The notes: generated from the letters alone by a model not told the origin. 64,000 nt of DNA from Candidatus Nitronereus thalassa (GCF_032191465.1 NZ_JAQOUE010000002.1:434001-498000), one strand, 5' to 3'; counted from the stretch's first letter, positions 17,825 through 27,478 are shown. Program-made: numbers and translations.

Positions 17825-18757
17825 ATGCGTTGTAAGAAATGTCCACAGCAAGCAGCCATCAAGCTCCCTCAGCATAATGCGGCCTACTGCAAGACATGCT
17901 TTACGGAATTCGTTCACTCCCAAGTTGCCAAAGCCATCAAAAAGCAAAAAATGTTTTCCCACGACGACCGCATCCTGGTGGCGGTTTCTGGAGGAAAAGA
18001 CAGCATGGCACTCTGGGCCATTTTGCTGAAATTAGGGTACCGGGCCGACGCCCTGTACGTGGATTTGGGCATTGGCAACTATTCCATGCAGTCTCGCCAG
18101 AAGGTCGAACATTTCAATGATTCAGTAGCCCAACCCTTGGGAGCCACACTCCAAATTCATACGTTGGCTGAAAACGAAGGGGCGGGCGTCAAAGAACTCG
18201 CTATGATGATCAATCGCCCAACATGTTCAGCCTGTGGAACCATGAAGCGCTATCATTTTAATAGGACAGCGTTGGAAAAAGACTACGATGTGATGGCCAC
18301 CGGCCATAATTTGGATGACGAGGCCTCAAGATTATTAGGCAACGTTCTCCACTGGCAGACAGATTTTTTAGAGAAGCAAACGCCCACCCTTCCAGCATCC
18401 TTGGACGGATTCGCGAAAAAGGTCAAACCCCTGTATCGGTTAACCGAGCGTGAAATGGCGGCATATGCCATCATCAATAAGATTGCTTACATCGTCGATG
18501 AATGCCCCATGTCCAAGGGCTCAAAGATGCTGGTGTATAAAGATGTGCTCAATCGATTGGAAGAAGCTTCGCCAGGGACCAAACAAGTGTTTTATTTCCA
18601 ATTTCTTGATAAACAAGCCAAGGAACAAGCCGCCACTCAAAACATTACAGCACAAGATCAGAGTCGCCTCTCTCCCTGCCACTCCTGCGGACAACCGACT
18701 TCCATGGAAGTCTGCACCTACTGTAAAATGATGACCAAAGCCAAAGCCGCCGTTTAG
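17825..18757 (+). CDS. TtuA-type tRNA 2-thiouridine synthetase
   Basis: A 310-residue enzyme of the TtcA/TtuA family, which adenylates a tRNA uridine and inserts sulfur. An N-terminal zinc finger is formed by Cys3, Cys6, Cys22 and Cys25; the PP-loop SGGKDS lies at residues 55-60; and a three-cysteine set compatible with a [4Fe-4S] cluster is at Cys134, Cys137 and Cys227. A second finger (CHSCG and CTYC) closes the C-terminus. Two zinc fingers around the catalytic domain are the TtuA arrangement; TtcA lacks them. The upstream carrier gene supports the assignment. TtuA is best known from thermophiles, where it makes 2-thioribothymidine at tRNA position 54; the target here is inferred. Confidence 0.88.
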   Translation: MRCKKCPQQAAIKLPQHNAAYCKTCFTEFVHSQVAKAIKKQKMFSHDDRILVAVSGGKDSMALWAILLKLGYRADALYVDLGIGNYSMQSRQKVEHFNDSVAQPLGATLQIHTLAENEGAGVKELAMMINRPTCSACGTMKRYHFNRTALEKDYDVMATGHNLDDEASRLLGNVLHWQTDFLEKQTPTLPASLDGFAKKVKPLYRLTEREMAAYAIINKIAYIVDECPMSKGSKMLVYKDVLNRLEEASPGTKQVFYFQFLDKQAKEQAATQNITAQDQSRLSPCHSCGQPTSMEVCTYCKMMTKAKAAV

Positions 18758-18774
18758 CAGTTCCTCTCTGCCAA

Positions 18775-18796
18775 AAACCATCAATGTTGATGGTTT
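18775..18796. terminator. Possible terminator hairpin after the tRNA thiolase gene
   Basis: A perfect ten-base inverted repeat, AAACCATCAA and TTGATGGTTT, separated by TG. It starts 18 bases after the stop codon. The following T-tract is poor, so efficient rho-independent termination is uncertain. Confidence 0.4.
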
Positions 18797-18861
18797 AACG
18801 TTTCATTAACATACACTCAGTATTCAAGGTGCAATGATCTGGGCTTCGTCCATGACTCGAA

Positions 18862-18942
18862 ATTTGTAGCTGCAGCATCTTATGCCGCTTTTTTGGGATT
18901 CACAGGCAGTGTGAGGCAGGATGAGATCGTGCAGCTACAAAT
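18862..18942. repeat. 13-base inverted repeat around a 55-base core
   Basis: ATTTGTAGCTGCA (18862-18874) is repeated in inverted orientation as TGCAGCTACAAAT (18930-18942). The pair lies in the gap between two converging genes, the tRNA thiolase and the adhesin. It could fold as a long-loop hairpin or be a trace of a small mobile element; no flanking duplication is obvious. Confidence 0.5.
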
Positions 18943-18964
18943 ACTTCTGGGCGACAAATAGTTA

Positions 18965-21900
18965 TCAATCTTGGAGGGCTTGAAGATCTTCGGGTTGCTG
19001 TTCTTCTTGTCCAAAGAATGGAAACGATATGGGGGGCCACAGGTCTTCATCATCTGGTGGAGACCAAAAATTCACGAACAAATCCAATTCTGGATTGAAA
19101 GCCATCTTCAGTTCTTCGGATTGGGCCACTAACTGAAAGCGGTTTCCAAAAATGTTGGGTTCCAACGATTCAGACAGCAATTCTTGGGAAAGAGCGTCTT
19201 GGGGCGTCGAAGATCCTGAACCAAGATTCACCAACAAGGGGGGGGATGCCGTCCCGAGCAGGGTCTGGTGAACTTGGGTATAAATAATGGCCGGGGGAAT
19301 CGTGACTGCCCTGTTTTGAGCACTCGTTGAGGCCGAACTCTGAGCAGCAGCCGAAGAACCGAAAATGGAAAACCCATTCAAGGTGTACGGGCCGGCCCCC
19401 TTGGCCCCAATGAAGGTCACCGCACTAGCCGCCGCCTGATTGGCTAACCCATTGAGGGTTCCAGTTAAGATGGCGCTCGTTCCAGAAATCTGTAAGGCCG
19501 TAGCAGTAAGTGCCCCGGTCAGCGCCCCACCCGACATCAGGTTCAACGTACCCGCAGTCGCCCCGCTAATCCCATTCACCAACCCAAGAGCATAGCCGGT
19601 CGTCTCAGTATAATTCACTATCTGGCCCGCGGCATTAATGGCCAATGTCGTAACATTTTGCTGAGCATCACTGAAAGTGACGGTACCGCCCGCCGTTACT
19701 GCCAGGCTATCTTCGATGATACCGCCCGCCGATGCCGTGACCGTGCTACCGGAACGAAGATCAAGTCCCGTGGCATTCGCGGCCGTGATATCAGCAGACA
19801 CGGTTAACGCCCCAGATGCCGAAGACCCAATGACCACGGTATCGGTCGTAATTTGATCAATTACGGTATTGGTAATTTCAAACCGATTCGCGATGGTGCC
19901 GTCGGTACCCACATCAATCACATCCACATCGTTCGCTGTCTCAGGCGCTAGGGTAACTGACTGATTCGCCCCTGCGCTCGCCGTCAACGTACCGGGCAAA
20001 GAAATAATGTCGGAAATGATCGAGATGTTGCCTGCCAAGGATTCAACGTCTGCACCTACCTGAACGTCTACCGTTGCTTCGTTGGCCGCGGCGGTCAGCG
20101 TGATATTGCCACTCGCTTCCACATCGTTGGCCGCAGCAGTGTTGGATACTGTCAGCGTGCCTGTGGTGGCGGTTAATGCCACCGCTCCTGCATCTGTGTC
20201 TACGCCGGTCACGCCATTGACGGTCCCAACGCTGAAACCGTCGGCATCGGTGAACGTCACGCTGCCAGTACTTGTATCAATGGCCAAGGTATCGACATCG
20301 TTCGTTGCCGTATCAAGCGTGACTGCACCACCCGCCGTCACCGACAAGTTGGTCGTCGTTACGGCTTGGGCATCCGTCAAGGCCCCACCTGTCGTGAGAT
20401 TGAGCGTCGTGGAGGTCACCCCAACAACCCCATTCACCGTATCGATATTCAGATCGTCCGTATCACGGAAGCTCACCGTCCGGCCCGCCGCACTCACTGC
20501 GAGGTTGTCCACATCGGTCGTCGCAACATCCAAGGTTGTATCCGCGGCGGTGTTTGTGATCGAGAGGTTAGTCGCAGTAATCGCTTGGGCATCCGTCAAC
20601 GCCCCGCCCGTCGTCAGATTCAGCGTGGTGGCCGTCGCACCCACAATCCCATTCACCGTGTCGATATCCAGATCGTCGGTATCCACAAAGGTCACGGTCT
20701 GCCCTGCCGCACTCACTGCCAGGTTATCAACATCTGTGGTCGTGTCGCTGAAGTTAACGGCTCCGCCAGCGGTTACCGCCAAGTTCGTTTCCACGATACC
20801 TCCCGCCGTGCCCGTGATACTGCCCCCTGATTGCAGATGCAACGTCGTGGTATTCGCCGGCGTGATGTCAGCCTCAATTGTCATCGCGCCCGATGCGCTA
20901 GTGCCAATCACTAGGGTGCCAGCGGTGACGTTGTCGATATCGCTAGCGGCAAGTTCGAACCGATTAGCAGCACTCGGATCTGGACCCAGATCAATCACAT
21001 CCGCGTCGTTCACCGTTTCAGGGGCTAAGGTCACTGTACGCCCCGTATTGGTGATCGTCCCGGCGAGGTTGATATCATCGGCAGTGACGGTGATTGCGCC
21101 ACCGGACGATTCCACATCAGCCGTGGCCTGTATATCAACCAGGGCTTCATTAGCTGCCGCGGTCAGTGTAATGTCGCCGCTCGCTTCTACATCGTTAGCC
21201 GCGGCAGTGTTGGATACTGTCAGCGTGCCTGTGGTGGCGGTTAGTGCCACCGCTCCCGCATCTGTGTCTACGCCGGTCACACCATTGACGGTCCCGACGC
21301 TAAAGCCGTCGGCATCGGTAAATGTCACATTCCCGGTACTCGTATCAATCGCTAAAGTATCAACATCGTTCGTTGCCGTATCAAGCGTGACTGCACCACC
21401 AGCCGTTACCGACAAATTGGTCGCCGTCACGGCTTGGGCATCAGTCAAGGCCCCACCAGTGGTTAGATTCAAGGTCGCAGCGGTCACGCCATTAATACTG
21501 TTGACAGTATCGATATCCAGGTCATCCACATCACGGAACGTCACCGTCCGGCCGGACGCACTCACCGCTAGATTGTCCACATCATTGGTCGCCACGTCCA
21601 AGGTGGTATCCGCTGCCGTGTTCGTGATCGAAAGGTTGGTAGCCGTAATCGCCTGGGCATCCGTCAAGGCTCCACCTGTCGTTAGATTGAGAGTCCCGGC
21701 TGTCACCCCTATCACACCATTAACGGTATCGAGATCGAGATCGTCGGCATCCACAAACGTTACCGTCTGCCCCGGTGCACTGACGGCCAGGTTATCCACG
21801 TCCGTGGTCGCATCCGTAAAATTGACAGTTCCTCCTGCTGAAATAGCAAGATTCGTTTCTACGATTCCACCAGCAGTAGCAGTAATCCCCGCCCCGGATT

Positions 21901-23881
21901 GTAAATGCAGCGTGGTCGTGTTCGCCGGTGTAATATCACTGGAAATGGTTATGGCGCCCGACGTGGCATCACCGATTTTAATGACACCAGCGGTAATCCT
22001 GTCTAGCTCAGTGGTACTGAGATTGAGGTTCGATGACGTTCCGCCTACGTCCGTGCCGCCGACAGCCGCCAGAAGGGTGGTACTTCCCGCACCGGAATTG
22101 ACTGCTGAGGTTCCGTCAATCGTCATGTCAAAAGCTTTCATCGAAATATTCGCCCCACCGCTATTCACCGTCACTCCAGCGGCAAGGGTTAGACTACCGG
22201 CCCCTGATGCGTCGTCATCGGCTGATAAGGTGATGGCTCCCGCATTGGTCGTGATATCGGCATTCACACTAATATCATCCTGAGCTTGAGCAGTGAACGT
22301 TGCACCGGCTGTGGTCAAGTTTACAGCGTTTATAAAGCTAATATCTGCGGTGGCTTGCAAAGTGACGTTTCCCGCGACAGCATCGAGGGTGGCTGGAGCA
22401 ATGGTGAGCGAAGAACCCGGATTGTCAGCAAATGCATCGACATCGCCCGCCGCCGCGGTGCCACCAGTAATGACAATAATATTTAATGGGTCGAGCAACA
22501 GCGTACCGAAGTCACCATGGACGGCGGAAAGATTCGCAGTTCCCTGGAAATCCAGGTTTTGTTTACCGGACACTTCAGCAAAGCCGCCATTTCCGCCGAA
22601 TTCACCGCCGCGCACGTCGATATTCCCATAGTACCGGGATATCTCGTCCGCCCAGACAATTACCCGCCCACCGTCGCCAGCCGCTTTGGCATGCGCATTA
22701 ATTGTTACGTCCTCACCAAGGTACGTTTTTTTGGCATTCTGCTCTGGTCCATTACCTTGGAAGTTGCCTCCGATCAGCACTTCGCCCCCGCCAGCTTCCC
22801 CAGATGCATTCACGATCGCATCACCGAACAAGCCGACTTTTTCGCCCAGTACTTTTATAATCCCGCCTTTTTCATCAACATCATCGCCTGAAGCTTTCAA
22901 TGTCCCTGCTACTTCCACGACACCCAGGTCACCGCCGGACAACACGATTTGCCCATTGACCTCTGCCACGCTATTGGCTTGGACAATACCATCCATGTTG
23001 ATCACTCGATCCAGAATATTTGTCACTGTCTGCGCCGTGAGCAATACTGTGCCACCATCAGCCTGAATCGTCCCAGAATTATTGACCAGCCCTTTCAACG
23101 GGGTTCCGTCAGGCGCAAAGAGCTGTTGGGATGTTTGAGCATCCACCGGCAACTTCACGAGGCCATCCCCAAATAAGTCGAGCGTAAAACCATCCCCCGA
23201 GGCCAGGGACACCGTACCGAGTCTCGCTTGAATCACGCCGGTATTTTCAACTCCAGGCCCAACCAGTGCGACTAATCCACCTTCGGCAGCCGTGATGGTC
23301 CCACGGTTCACGATGGTCGCTGCGGGGTTACTCATCTGATCGAAGGTAAAATCATTGGCAAGGATGCGTTCGTTGGAGATATCGATGGTGGTTGCAATGA
23401 GACTATTCACGTCAACTCTAGACCCAGCTCCAAATAAAATGCCGTTGGGATTGATGAGCATGAGTCGTCCATTGGCGGTAAGTTGCCCTAAAATACTGGA
23501 AGACTCATTGCCTATCACACGATTGACGGCAAGCGAAGTGGAGGACGGTTGAGAGAAAGTCACACTTTCCGCGGCGCCAATAGAAAAACTGGTCCAGTCG
23601 ATAATGGCCTTGTCGGTATGTTGTTGTATCGTGAGGTGGGAAGGATCGGTGCGATCTACATCGGCGGCACCATGGACGATCGTTTCCCCAGTAGGATTCG
23701 CAATAAGGCTATTGGGCTGAAACACAAGCCCGACCCACAAGATAAAACAGAAAATTCCTAAAGTCTTTGGAGGAGGTCCTTGCCCAGTGGCAGCAATAAT
23801 GTGTGATGATTTATATGAATGTCGTAATTGACAACCCCATTGGGCTCTAGGGCAACAAAGGGATGAGGAAATTCGGAACAA
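18965..23881 (-). CDS. Filamentous-haemagglutinin-type two-partner secretion exoprotein (TpsA)
   Basis: A very large secreted protein (up to 1638 residues). After a hydrophobic signal (LGIFCFILWVGLVF) comes the TPS secretion domain: NPTGETIVHG, TDKAIIDWTSFSIG, VTFSQPSSTSLAVNRV, GRLMLINPNGILFGAGSRV. The rest is a Ala/Thr/Val/Asp-rich beta-helix with long near-identical repeats; a C-terminal region of about 130 residues is not repetitive (LDLFVNFWSPPDDEDLW). No cysteine-rich or toxin domain is recognised, so surface adhesion or biofilm structure is the likely role. The 5' limit is uncertain: the only start upstream of the signal is a TTG at 23881 without a good ribosome site. Its transporter gene lies 216 bases upstream. 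Confidence 0.88.
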   Translation of the reverse strand: MFRISSSLCCPRAQWGCQLRHSYKSSHIIAATGQGPPPKTLGIFCFILWVGLVFQPNSLIANPTGETIVHGAADVDRTDPSHLTIQQHTDKAIIDWTSFSIGAAESVTFSQPSSTSLAVNRVIGNESSSILGQLTANGRLMLINPNGILFGAGSRVDVNSLIATTIDISNERILANDFTFDQMSNPAATIVNRGTITAAEGGLVALVGPGVENTGVIQARLGTVSLASGDGFTLDLFGDGLVKLPVDAQTSQQLFAPDGTPLKGLVNNSGTIQADGGTVLLTAQTVTNILDRVINMDGIVQANSVAEVNGQIVLSGGDLGVVEVAGTLKASGDDVDEKGGIIKVLGEKVGLFGDAIVNASGEAGGGEVLIGGNFQGNGPEQNAKKTYLGEDVTINAHAKAAGDGGRVIVWADEISRYYGNIDVRGGEFGGNGGFAEVSGKQNLDFQGTANLSAVHGDFGTLLLDPLNIIVITGGTAAAGDVDAFADNPGSSLTIAPATLDAVAGNVTLQATADISFINAVNLTTAGATFTAQAQDDISVNADITTNAGAITLSADDDASGAGSLTLAAGVTVNSGGANISMKAFDMTIDGTSAVNSGAGSTTLLAAVGGTDVGGTSSNLNLSTTELDRITAGVIKIGDATSGAITISSDITPANTTTLHLQSGAGITATAGGIVETNLAISAGGTVNFTDATTDVDNLAVSAPGQTVTFVDADDLDLDTVNGVIGVTAGTLNLTTGGALTDAQAITATNLSITNTAADTTLDVATNDVDNLAVSASGRTVTFRDVDDLDIDTVNSINGVTAATLNLTTGGALTDAQAVTATNLSVTAGGAVTLDTATNDVDTLAIDTSTGNVTFTDADGFSVGTVNGVTGVDTDAGAVALTATTGTLTVSNTAAANDVEASGDITLTAAANEALVDIQATADVESSGGAITVTADDINLAGTITNTGRTVTLAPETVNDADVIDLGPDPSAANRFELAASDIDNVTAGTLVIGTSASGAMTIEADITPANTTTLHLQSGGSITGTAGGIVETNLAVTAGGAVNFSDTTTDVDNLAVSAAGQTVTFVDTDDLDIDTVNGIVGATATTLNLTTGGALTDAQAITATNLSITNTAADTTLDVATTDVDNLAVSAAGRTVSFRDTDDLNIDTVNGVVGVTSTTLNLTTGGALTDAQAVTTTNLSVTAGGAVTLDTATNDVDTLAIDTSTGSVTFTDADGFSVGTVNGVTGVDTDAGAVALTATTGTLTVSNTAAANDVEASGNITLTAAANEATVDVQVGADVESLAGNISIISDIISLPGTLTASAGANQSVTLAPETANDVDVIDVGTDGTIANRFEITNTVIDQITTDTVVIGSSASGALTVSADITAANATGLDLRSGSTVTASAGGIIEDSLAVTAGGTVTFSDAQQNVTTLAINAAGQIVNYTETTGYALGLVNGISGATAGTLNLMSGGALTGALTATALQISGTSAILTGTLNGLANQAAASAVTFIGAKGAGPYTLNGFSIFGSSAAAQSSASTSAQNRAVTIPPAIIYTQVHQTLLGTASPPLLVNLGSGSSTPQDALSQELLSESLEPNIFGNRFQLVAQSEELKMAFNPELDLFVNFWSPPDDEDLWPPISFPFFGQEEQQPEDLQALQD
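19700..21960. repeat. Tandem internal repeats of about 1068 bp in the TpsA gene
   Basis: Long near-identical blocks recur at a spacing of 1068 bp (356 codons). For example, the GTTGGATACTGTCAGCGTGC block occurs at 20141 and again at 21209. Two copies are close to identical, and a third, more diverged unit follows at the lower-coordinate end. Within each unit shorter motifs such as LNLTTGGALTDAQA recur. The boundaries are approximate. Confidence 0.8.
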
Positions 23882-24097
23882 TTAGGCACCACCCAAAAGA
23901 TAAGGTATGGATCTTCGTCAAAACTTCTTAACCTCAAGCGCCAGGTATAAATGCCCGTTTTGACGATACAGTAGCATCTTATAGTCAGTTCGGTTATTTT
24001 ATGTGCCATCTTAAGTATCACTATCTAGAAAAAGATCATGAAACCAATATCCTACATGGCCACTTAGGCAAAAGACTGTAGATGGTGCGATGGCTAC

Positions 24098-25870
24098 TCA
24101 ATACCGGATCGCCAAGCTGAAAAAAACCCTGGGATCTTTCCCATCCCCAGTGACCTGTGTCGTCACACGCCGCGTAAGAGGTTGTGCCACTTCAATATAG
24201 CCAGAAAACCAATCGGTGAAATTCGCACGAATACCCCCTCCCGCTGAAGACACGGAAGCCTTATTCGAATTCTCAACCTGATACACCACACCCAGGTCAT
24301 AAAACCCATACAATTGCATATCCCGCAGAACCGGCAGGGCCGTCGTGTTTCCATACTGCAACTCGAGAATACCGGCCATTCCATGATCGCCGGTAATTTC
24401 CGAGGGATCATATCCCCGCCCCATAAACGCTCCCCCTACGGCAAACTCTTCCGGAGATAGCAATGGAACCGCCGCATATTGCGCCTTGCCGGCAAAGAAT
24501 ATATTGACACGATTGATCAACGGCTGAAGTCGGGAGAGCTCTCCTCGCACCTTGGTAAAGTCACTATGTCCTCCAGCGCGAGAAAGAGTACTCGAGGCTT
24601 GATCGGAATGATTCAAAATTTCCAGTCCCTTCGCAATCATCAATTCAAAAGACGTAATGGCTCGAAATCGATCCACAAAGTCATAGTGAGCGCTGAACTG
24701 GAGGCTACGGATTCGATCCTCGGCTAGTCGAGCACTCAAGAGATCCGTCTTGGTATTGATAAAGGAAAACTGTGACGTCACAAAAAGGTTTTGGGCTCGA
24801 GACCGAATGATCGGGTGGGTGAGCCCGATAGCAAACCTCACGGCACTGCTCTCCACGTTCAACGCCCGTAGCGTAAAGCCCGGCTCTGAATCAGTATAGT
24901 TAAAATTTATGGAGAACTGGGTGCCTTCATCCGAAATTGGTTGCTGATGGTTCAGCGCCACGTAGGTGAGCTCTCGACGAGCCTGATCCGACTCTGGGCT
25001 GCCCGTCACGAATTGCGCCGTGGTTCTTTCGCCCCAACCCCAGAATGAGTTGAGCCCGGCAAACGCAGTAATCTGCAATGGACCGACGAATAACGTGCCT
25101 CGATTATTCACGTTCAACGCGGCATTCACTGGCCGGTATCGAAGCTGAATCACAAGTTCCGACGCACCAGGAACGGCCTTATCAGGACGCAGCACACTTT
25201 CCGCATAAAATCCCGGGAGATCACGTATGAACAGCAGGTACCGTTCTAAGTCCGACGAATGAAGGGGACGGGATTGTTCGATCTTCGCACGATAAGCATG
25301 AATGAGCTTCGGGACTTCATACCCCTGACTGTCAATGACCACCTTGTTGATATAGCCTTCAATAATCCGAATGTTGACCACTCCCCCTTCAATTTTTTGG
25401 GGAGGTAAAATGGCTCGTGAAAGAATATAGCCATCATTCCGGTATTTTGCAGTGATGGCATTCGTGAGGTTATAGATGATGCGGAGGGAAATTCTCTTCC
25501 CAATGTAATTTTTGTACAGGGGAAGAACATCAGTCTCCTGGTAGACCGTCGATCCCTCCAGGATAATTCGGGCCAAGGTGAAGATGATCGTGTCGGCATT
25601 ATCCGGGGGAACCACATCATCATCGCGTTCCGGCACGATGGGTTTAATGACGGACTTCGGTTCTTTTTTCTGTTCAAATCGTTTTTCAATTTGCCCTGGC
25701 TCGGCGGACTGAGGAATCGTCTGGGCTTGAGCACTCAGGAAACTGCTAAATAGAACGAGACTCAGCGCTGCACAGAAGGCGAACTTTGGAAAGATAGATC
25801 GGTAAGATGGTAGGAATGGATGAACATTAGCCGCATGACTGAAAATTTTCTGAGTGGAAATCACACGCAT
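24098..25870 (-). CDS. Two-partner secretion outer-membrane transporter (FhaC/ShlB-type TpsB)
   Basis: An Omp85-superfamily pore of about 590 residues that exports the adjacent TpsA protein. A signal peptide (FCAALSLVLFSSFLSAQAQ) is followed by a Pro/Lys/Glu-rich linker, then two POTRA-like regions (FTLARIILEGSTVYQETDVLPLY..., and GGVVNIRIIEGYINKVVID...), and a beta-barrel of about 370 residues ending in a typical aromatic C-terminus (RVFFSLAIRY). FMGRGYDPSEITGDHG corresponds to the conserved VRGY/F-type motif of the L6 loop region. I chose the ATG at 25870; the frame extends to a TTG at 25882. It is the first gene of the pair with TpsA. Confidence 0.9.
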   Translation of the reverse strand: MRVISTQKIFSHAANVHPFLPSYRSIFPKFAFCAALSLVLFSSFLSAQAQTIPQSAEPGQIEKRFEQKKEPKSVIKPIVPERDDDVVPPDNADTIIFTLARIILEGSTVYQETDVLPLYKNYIGKRISLRIIYNLTNAITAKYRNDGYILSRAILPPQKIEGGVVNIRIIEGYINKVVIDSQGYEVPKLIHAYRAKIEQSRPLHSSDLERYLLFIRDLPGFYAESVLRPDKAVPGASELVIQLRYRPVNAALNVNNRGTLFVGPLQITAFAGLNSFWGWGERTTAQFVTGSPESDQARRELTYVALNHQQPISDEGTQFSINFNYTDSEPGFTLRALNVESSAVRFAIGLTHPIIRSRAQNLFVTSQFSFINTKTDLLSARLAEDRIRSLQFSAHYDFVDRFRAITSFELMIAKGLEILNHSDQASSTLSRAGGHSDFTKVRGELSRLQPLINRVNIFFAGKAQYAAVPLLSPEEFAVGGAFMGRGYDPSEITGDHGMAGILELQYGNTTALPVLRDMQLYGFYDLGVVYQVENSNKASVSSAGGGIRANFTDWFSGYIEVAQPLTRRVTTQVTGDGKDPRVFFSLAIRY

Positions 25871-26098
25871 GCGGTTCAACAAGGCAGCAGGTAAGGATCA
25901 GGTTGGCCAACCAATCCTGTTTAATGGCCACAATTTTCAAACGAGGACATGCTACACTATTTACCTGCCGCAAAAACAGGAGTTTTCTACGAAAGACCTG
26001 ACAAATCGACACCGGAGATTCCTACTTAGTCTTGAACACCATGAACAAACATTCCATACAACAACGAGGAAAAATCGCTTCGCTTGGCACCATTCCCT

Positions 26099-26512
26099 TT
26101 ATATCGCCTTGCAGCATTTTTGACTCCCGCAGGTACAGCGGCGAGTTCCATTATGATGTGATTCTCCATAATCACATGTCAGCTCCTCACCTGGCTTGAT
26201 GTCCCTTAAGGCATAAAATTCCGCAAGGTTTCGAAATATCCGAATGAAGGTATTGGGGCTGCACGAATGATTCATGTGTCGAAACCCATTCCCGTGTCGT
26301 GACCCATCAATCGCCTTGCCATTATTCAATTCGACAATCGCAATGTGCTTGAGATGTTTCGCCCGCCTCCTGGCTTCGCGGATACTAATTAACTCACCTG
26401 CAAATTCACCGATTTTTCTTCGCCCTTGCAACTTCGCCTTTGCAAAAAGTCCTTTGCCATCGATTCGACTAGGTCTAGTTTCTGCTAATATGCTTAGATT
26501 GACCGTATTCAT
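26099..26512 (-). CDS. SET-domain protein (putative protein lysine methyltransferase)
   Basis: A 137-residue protein made of little more than a SET domain, which transfers methyl groups from S-adenosylmethionine to lysine. The sequence shows SRIDGKGLFAKAKLQGRRKIGEF at the start, the pseudoknot motif HMNHSCSPN, the catalytic block ELTCDYG and a post-SET cysteine set (CTCGSQKC) ending KAI. This compact form is found in scattered bacteria; its substrate is unknown. I start at the ATG at 26512; a TTG at 26524 is in frame. The ribosome site is weak. A CheY-like gene lies upstream on the same strand. Confidence 0.85.
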   Translation of the reverse strand: MNTVNLSILAETRPSRIDGKGLFAKAKLQGRRKIGEFAGELISIREARRRAKHLKHIAIVELNNGKAIDGSRHGNGFRHMNHSCSPNTFIRIFRNLAEFYALRDIKPGEELTCDYGESHHNGTRRCTCGSQKCCKAI

Positions 26513-26728
26513 GCCAAAGAACAATTCGACTTTTTTTTAACGCATCTGGCCAAGCCAAGACTTTGACTGAATCCGCCTTTTAGGAAGAGCTGTTTGAACG
26601 AAGGGGTGAATTTGCACTTTGGTAAGAGTTCCCGAACCCTTGGGATTCAGCAGGGGGTCGAAGGGAACCCAAAGCGCTGGGCCAAGGCAAGAATGGTTTT
26701 GGTTATTTTGCCGAAACAAAAGGACGTC

Positions 26729-27118
26729 CTACTCCTCATCCTTAAAAATATCCTCCAGCTTTTGTTGCAACCTCTCTTGGGTCACTGGCTTCACGAGGTA
26801 GCCATCTGCTCCAGCCAATATTGCCTCGAGAATATGCTCCTTATCATCGTTGGCTGTGACCATGAGAACTCTCATGTGTTTCAGGGCAGCATCGGCCTTG
26901 GCGGATTTAAGCAATTCCAATCCATCCATTTTTGGCATATGCCAGTCAGCTAACAACAGGTCAAAGGCTTGGCCCTGTAACTGTTCCTTCGCCTCCTGTC
27001 CATTCGCGACCGCCACAACGTTGGAAATCCCTAATTTGTCCAAGAGCCGCACGACGAGTTTTCGCCCGTCCGGATGATCCTCGGCGACAAGGATGGATTT
27101 GTTGGCATATTTTTTCAT
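26729..27118 (-). CDS. Single-domain response regulator (CheY-like receiver)
   Basis: A 129-residue stand-alone receiver domain. The acidic pocket is at ILVAEDHPD, the phosphoacceptor Asp in LLLADWHMPKMDG, the conserved Thr in VLMVTAND and the Lys in GYLVKPVTQE, so it should be phosphorylatable. No output domain is attached. No histidine kinase is adjacent, so its partner is unknown. The ATG at 27118 is used; an in-frame ATG at 27133 gives five more residues. It reads divergently from ilvD. Confidence 0.88.
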   Translation of the reverse strand: MKKYANKSILVAEDHPDGRKLVVRLLDKLGISNVVAVANGQEAKEQLQGQAFDLLLADWHMPKMDGLELLKSAKADAALKHMRVLMVTANDDKEHILEAILAGADGYLVKPVTQERLQQKLEDIFKDEE

Positions 27119-27408
27119 GTTACGTGCACCCATTGTTGATGAAAAATGAATCGGTCAACTCTGCAGTCCAAACGTACTATTCGGACCGTAATGGTACTGC
27201 AGATACTCATAAATTTCCAGAAATACTCAGGATGAAAAATCACAATCCCTTGGATTTCCACACATGATGCCCCTATCGAGTGGTCACATCTCCTAATGGG
27301 GTATCGAAAGCCCGACCCCCCCCTGACACCTCCCCCATGGGGTTTGCACATTGGCCGGAGAATGCTTGAACACCGAAGAGGTCGCAAGGCGACTGCCCCA
27401 AGTATCGC

Positions 27409-27437
27409 TTGACACCGGAAATTTGCTAGACTACACC
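27409..27437 (+). promoter_or_regulatory. Candidate sigma-70 promoter for ilvD
   Basis: A perfect TTGACA at 27409-27414 is followed after 17 bases by TACACC (27432-27437), a weak -10. The ilvD start is about 41 bases further on, with GAGG as ribosome site. The rest of the 27119-27478 gap shows no gene, attenuator or T-box. Confidence 0.4.
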
Positions 27438-27478
27438 TAAACTGGCAGAGAGATTCCCCTCCAACCTTCGAGGTAGTC

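Noticed and set aside
19700-21960. CRISPR-like repeated pattern
   Set aside because: The repeats are in-frame coding units of 1068 bp within an adhesin gene, not short repeats with unique spacers.
20082-22283. 733-codon open frame on the plus strand
   Set aside because: It is antisense to the repeats of the TpsA gene; the Val/Pro/Ser/Ala-rich product mirrors the repetitive codons, and it has no ribosome site or family match.
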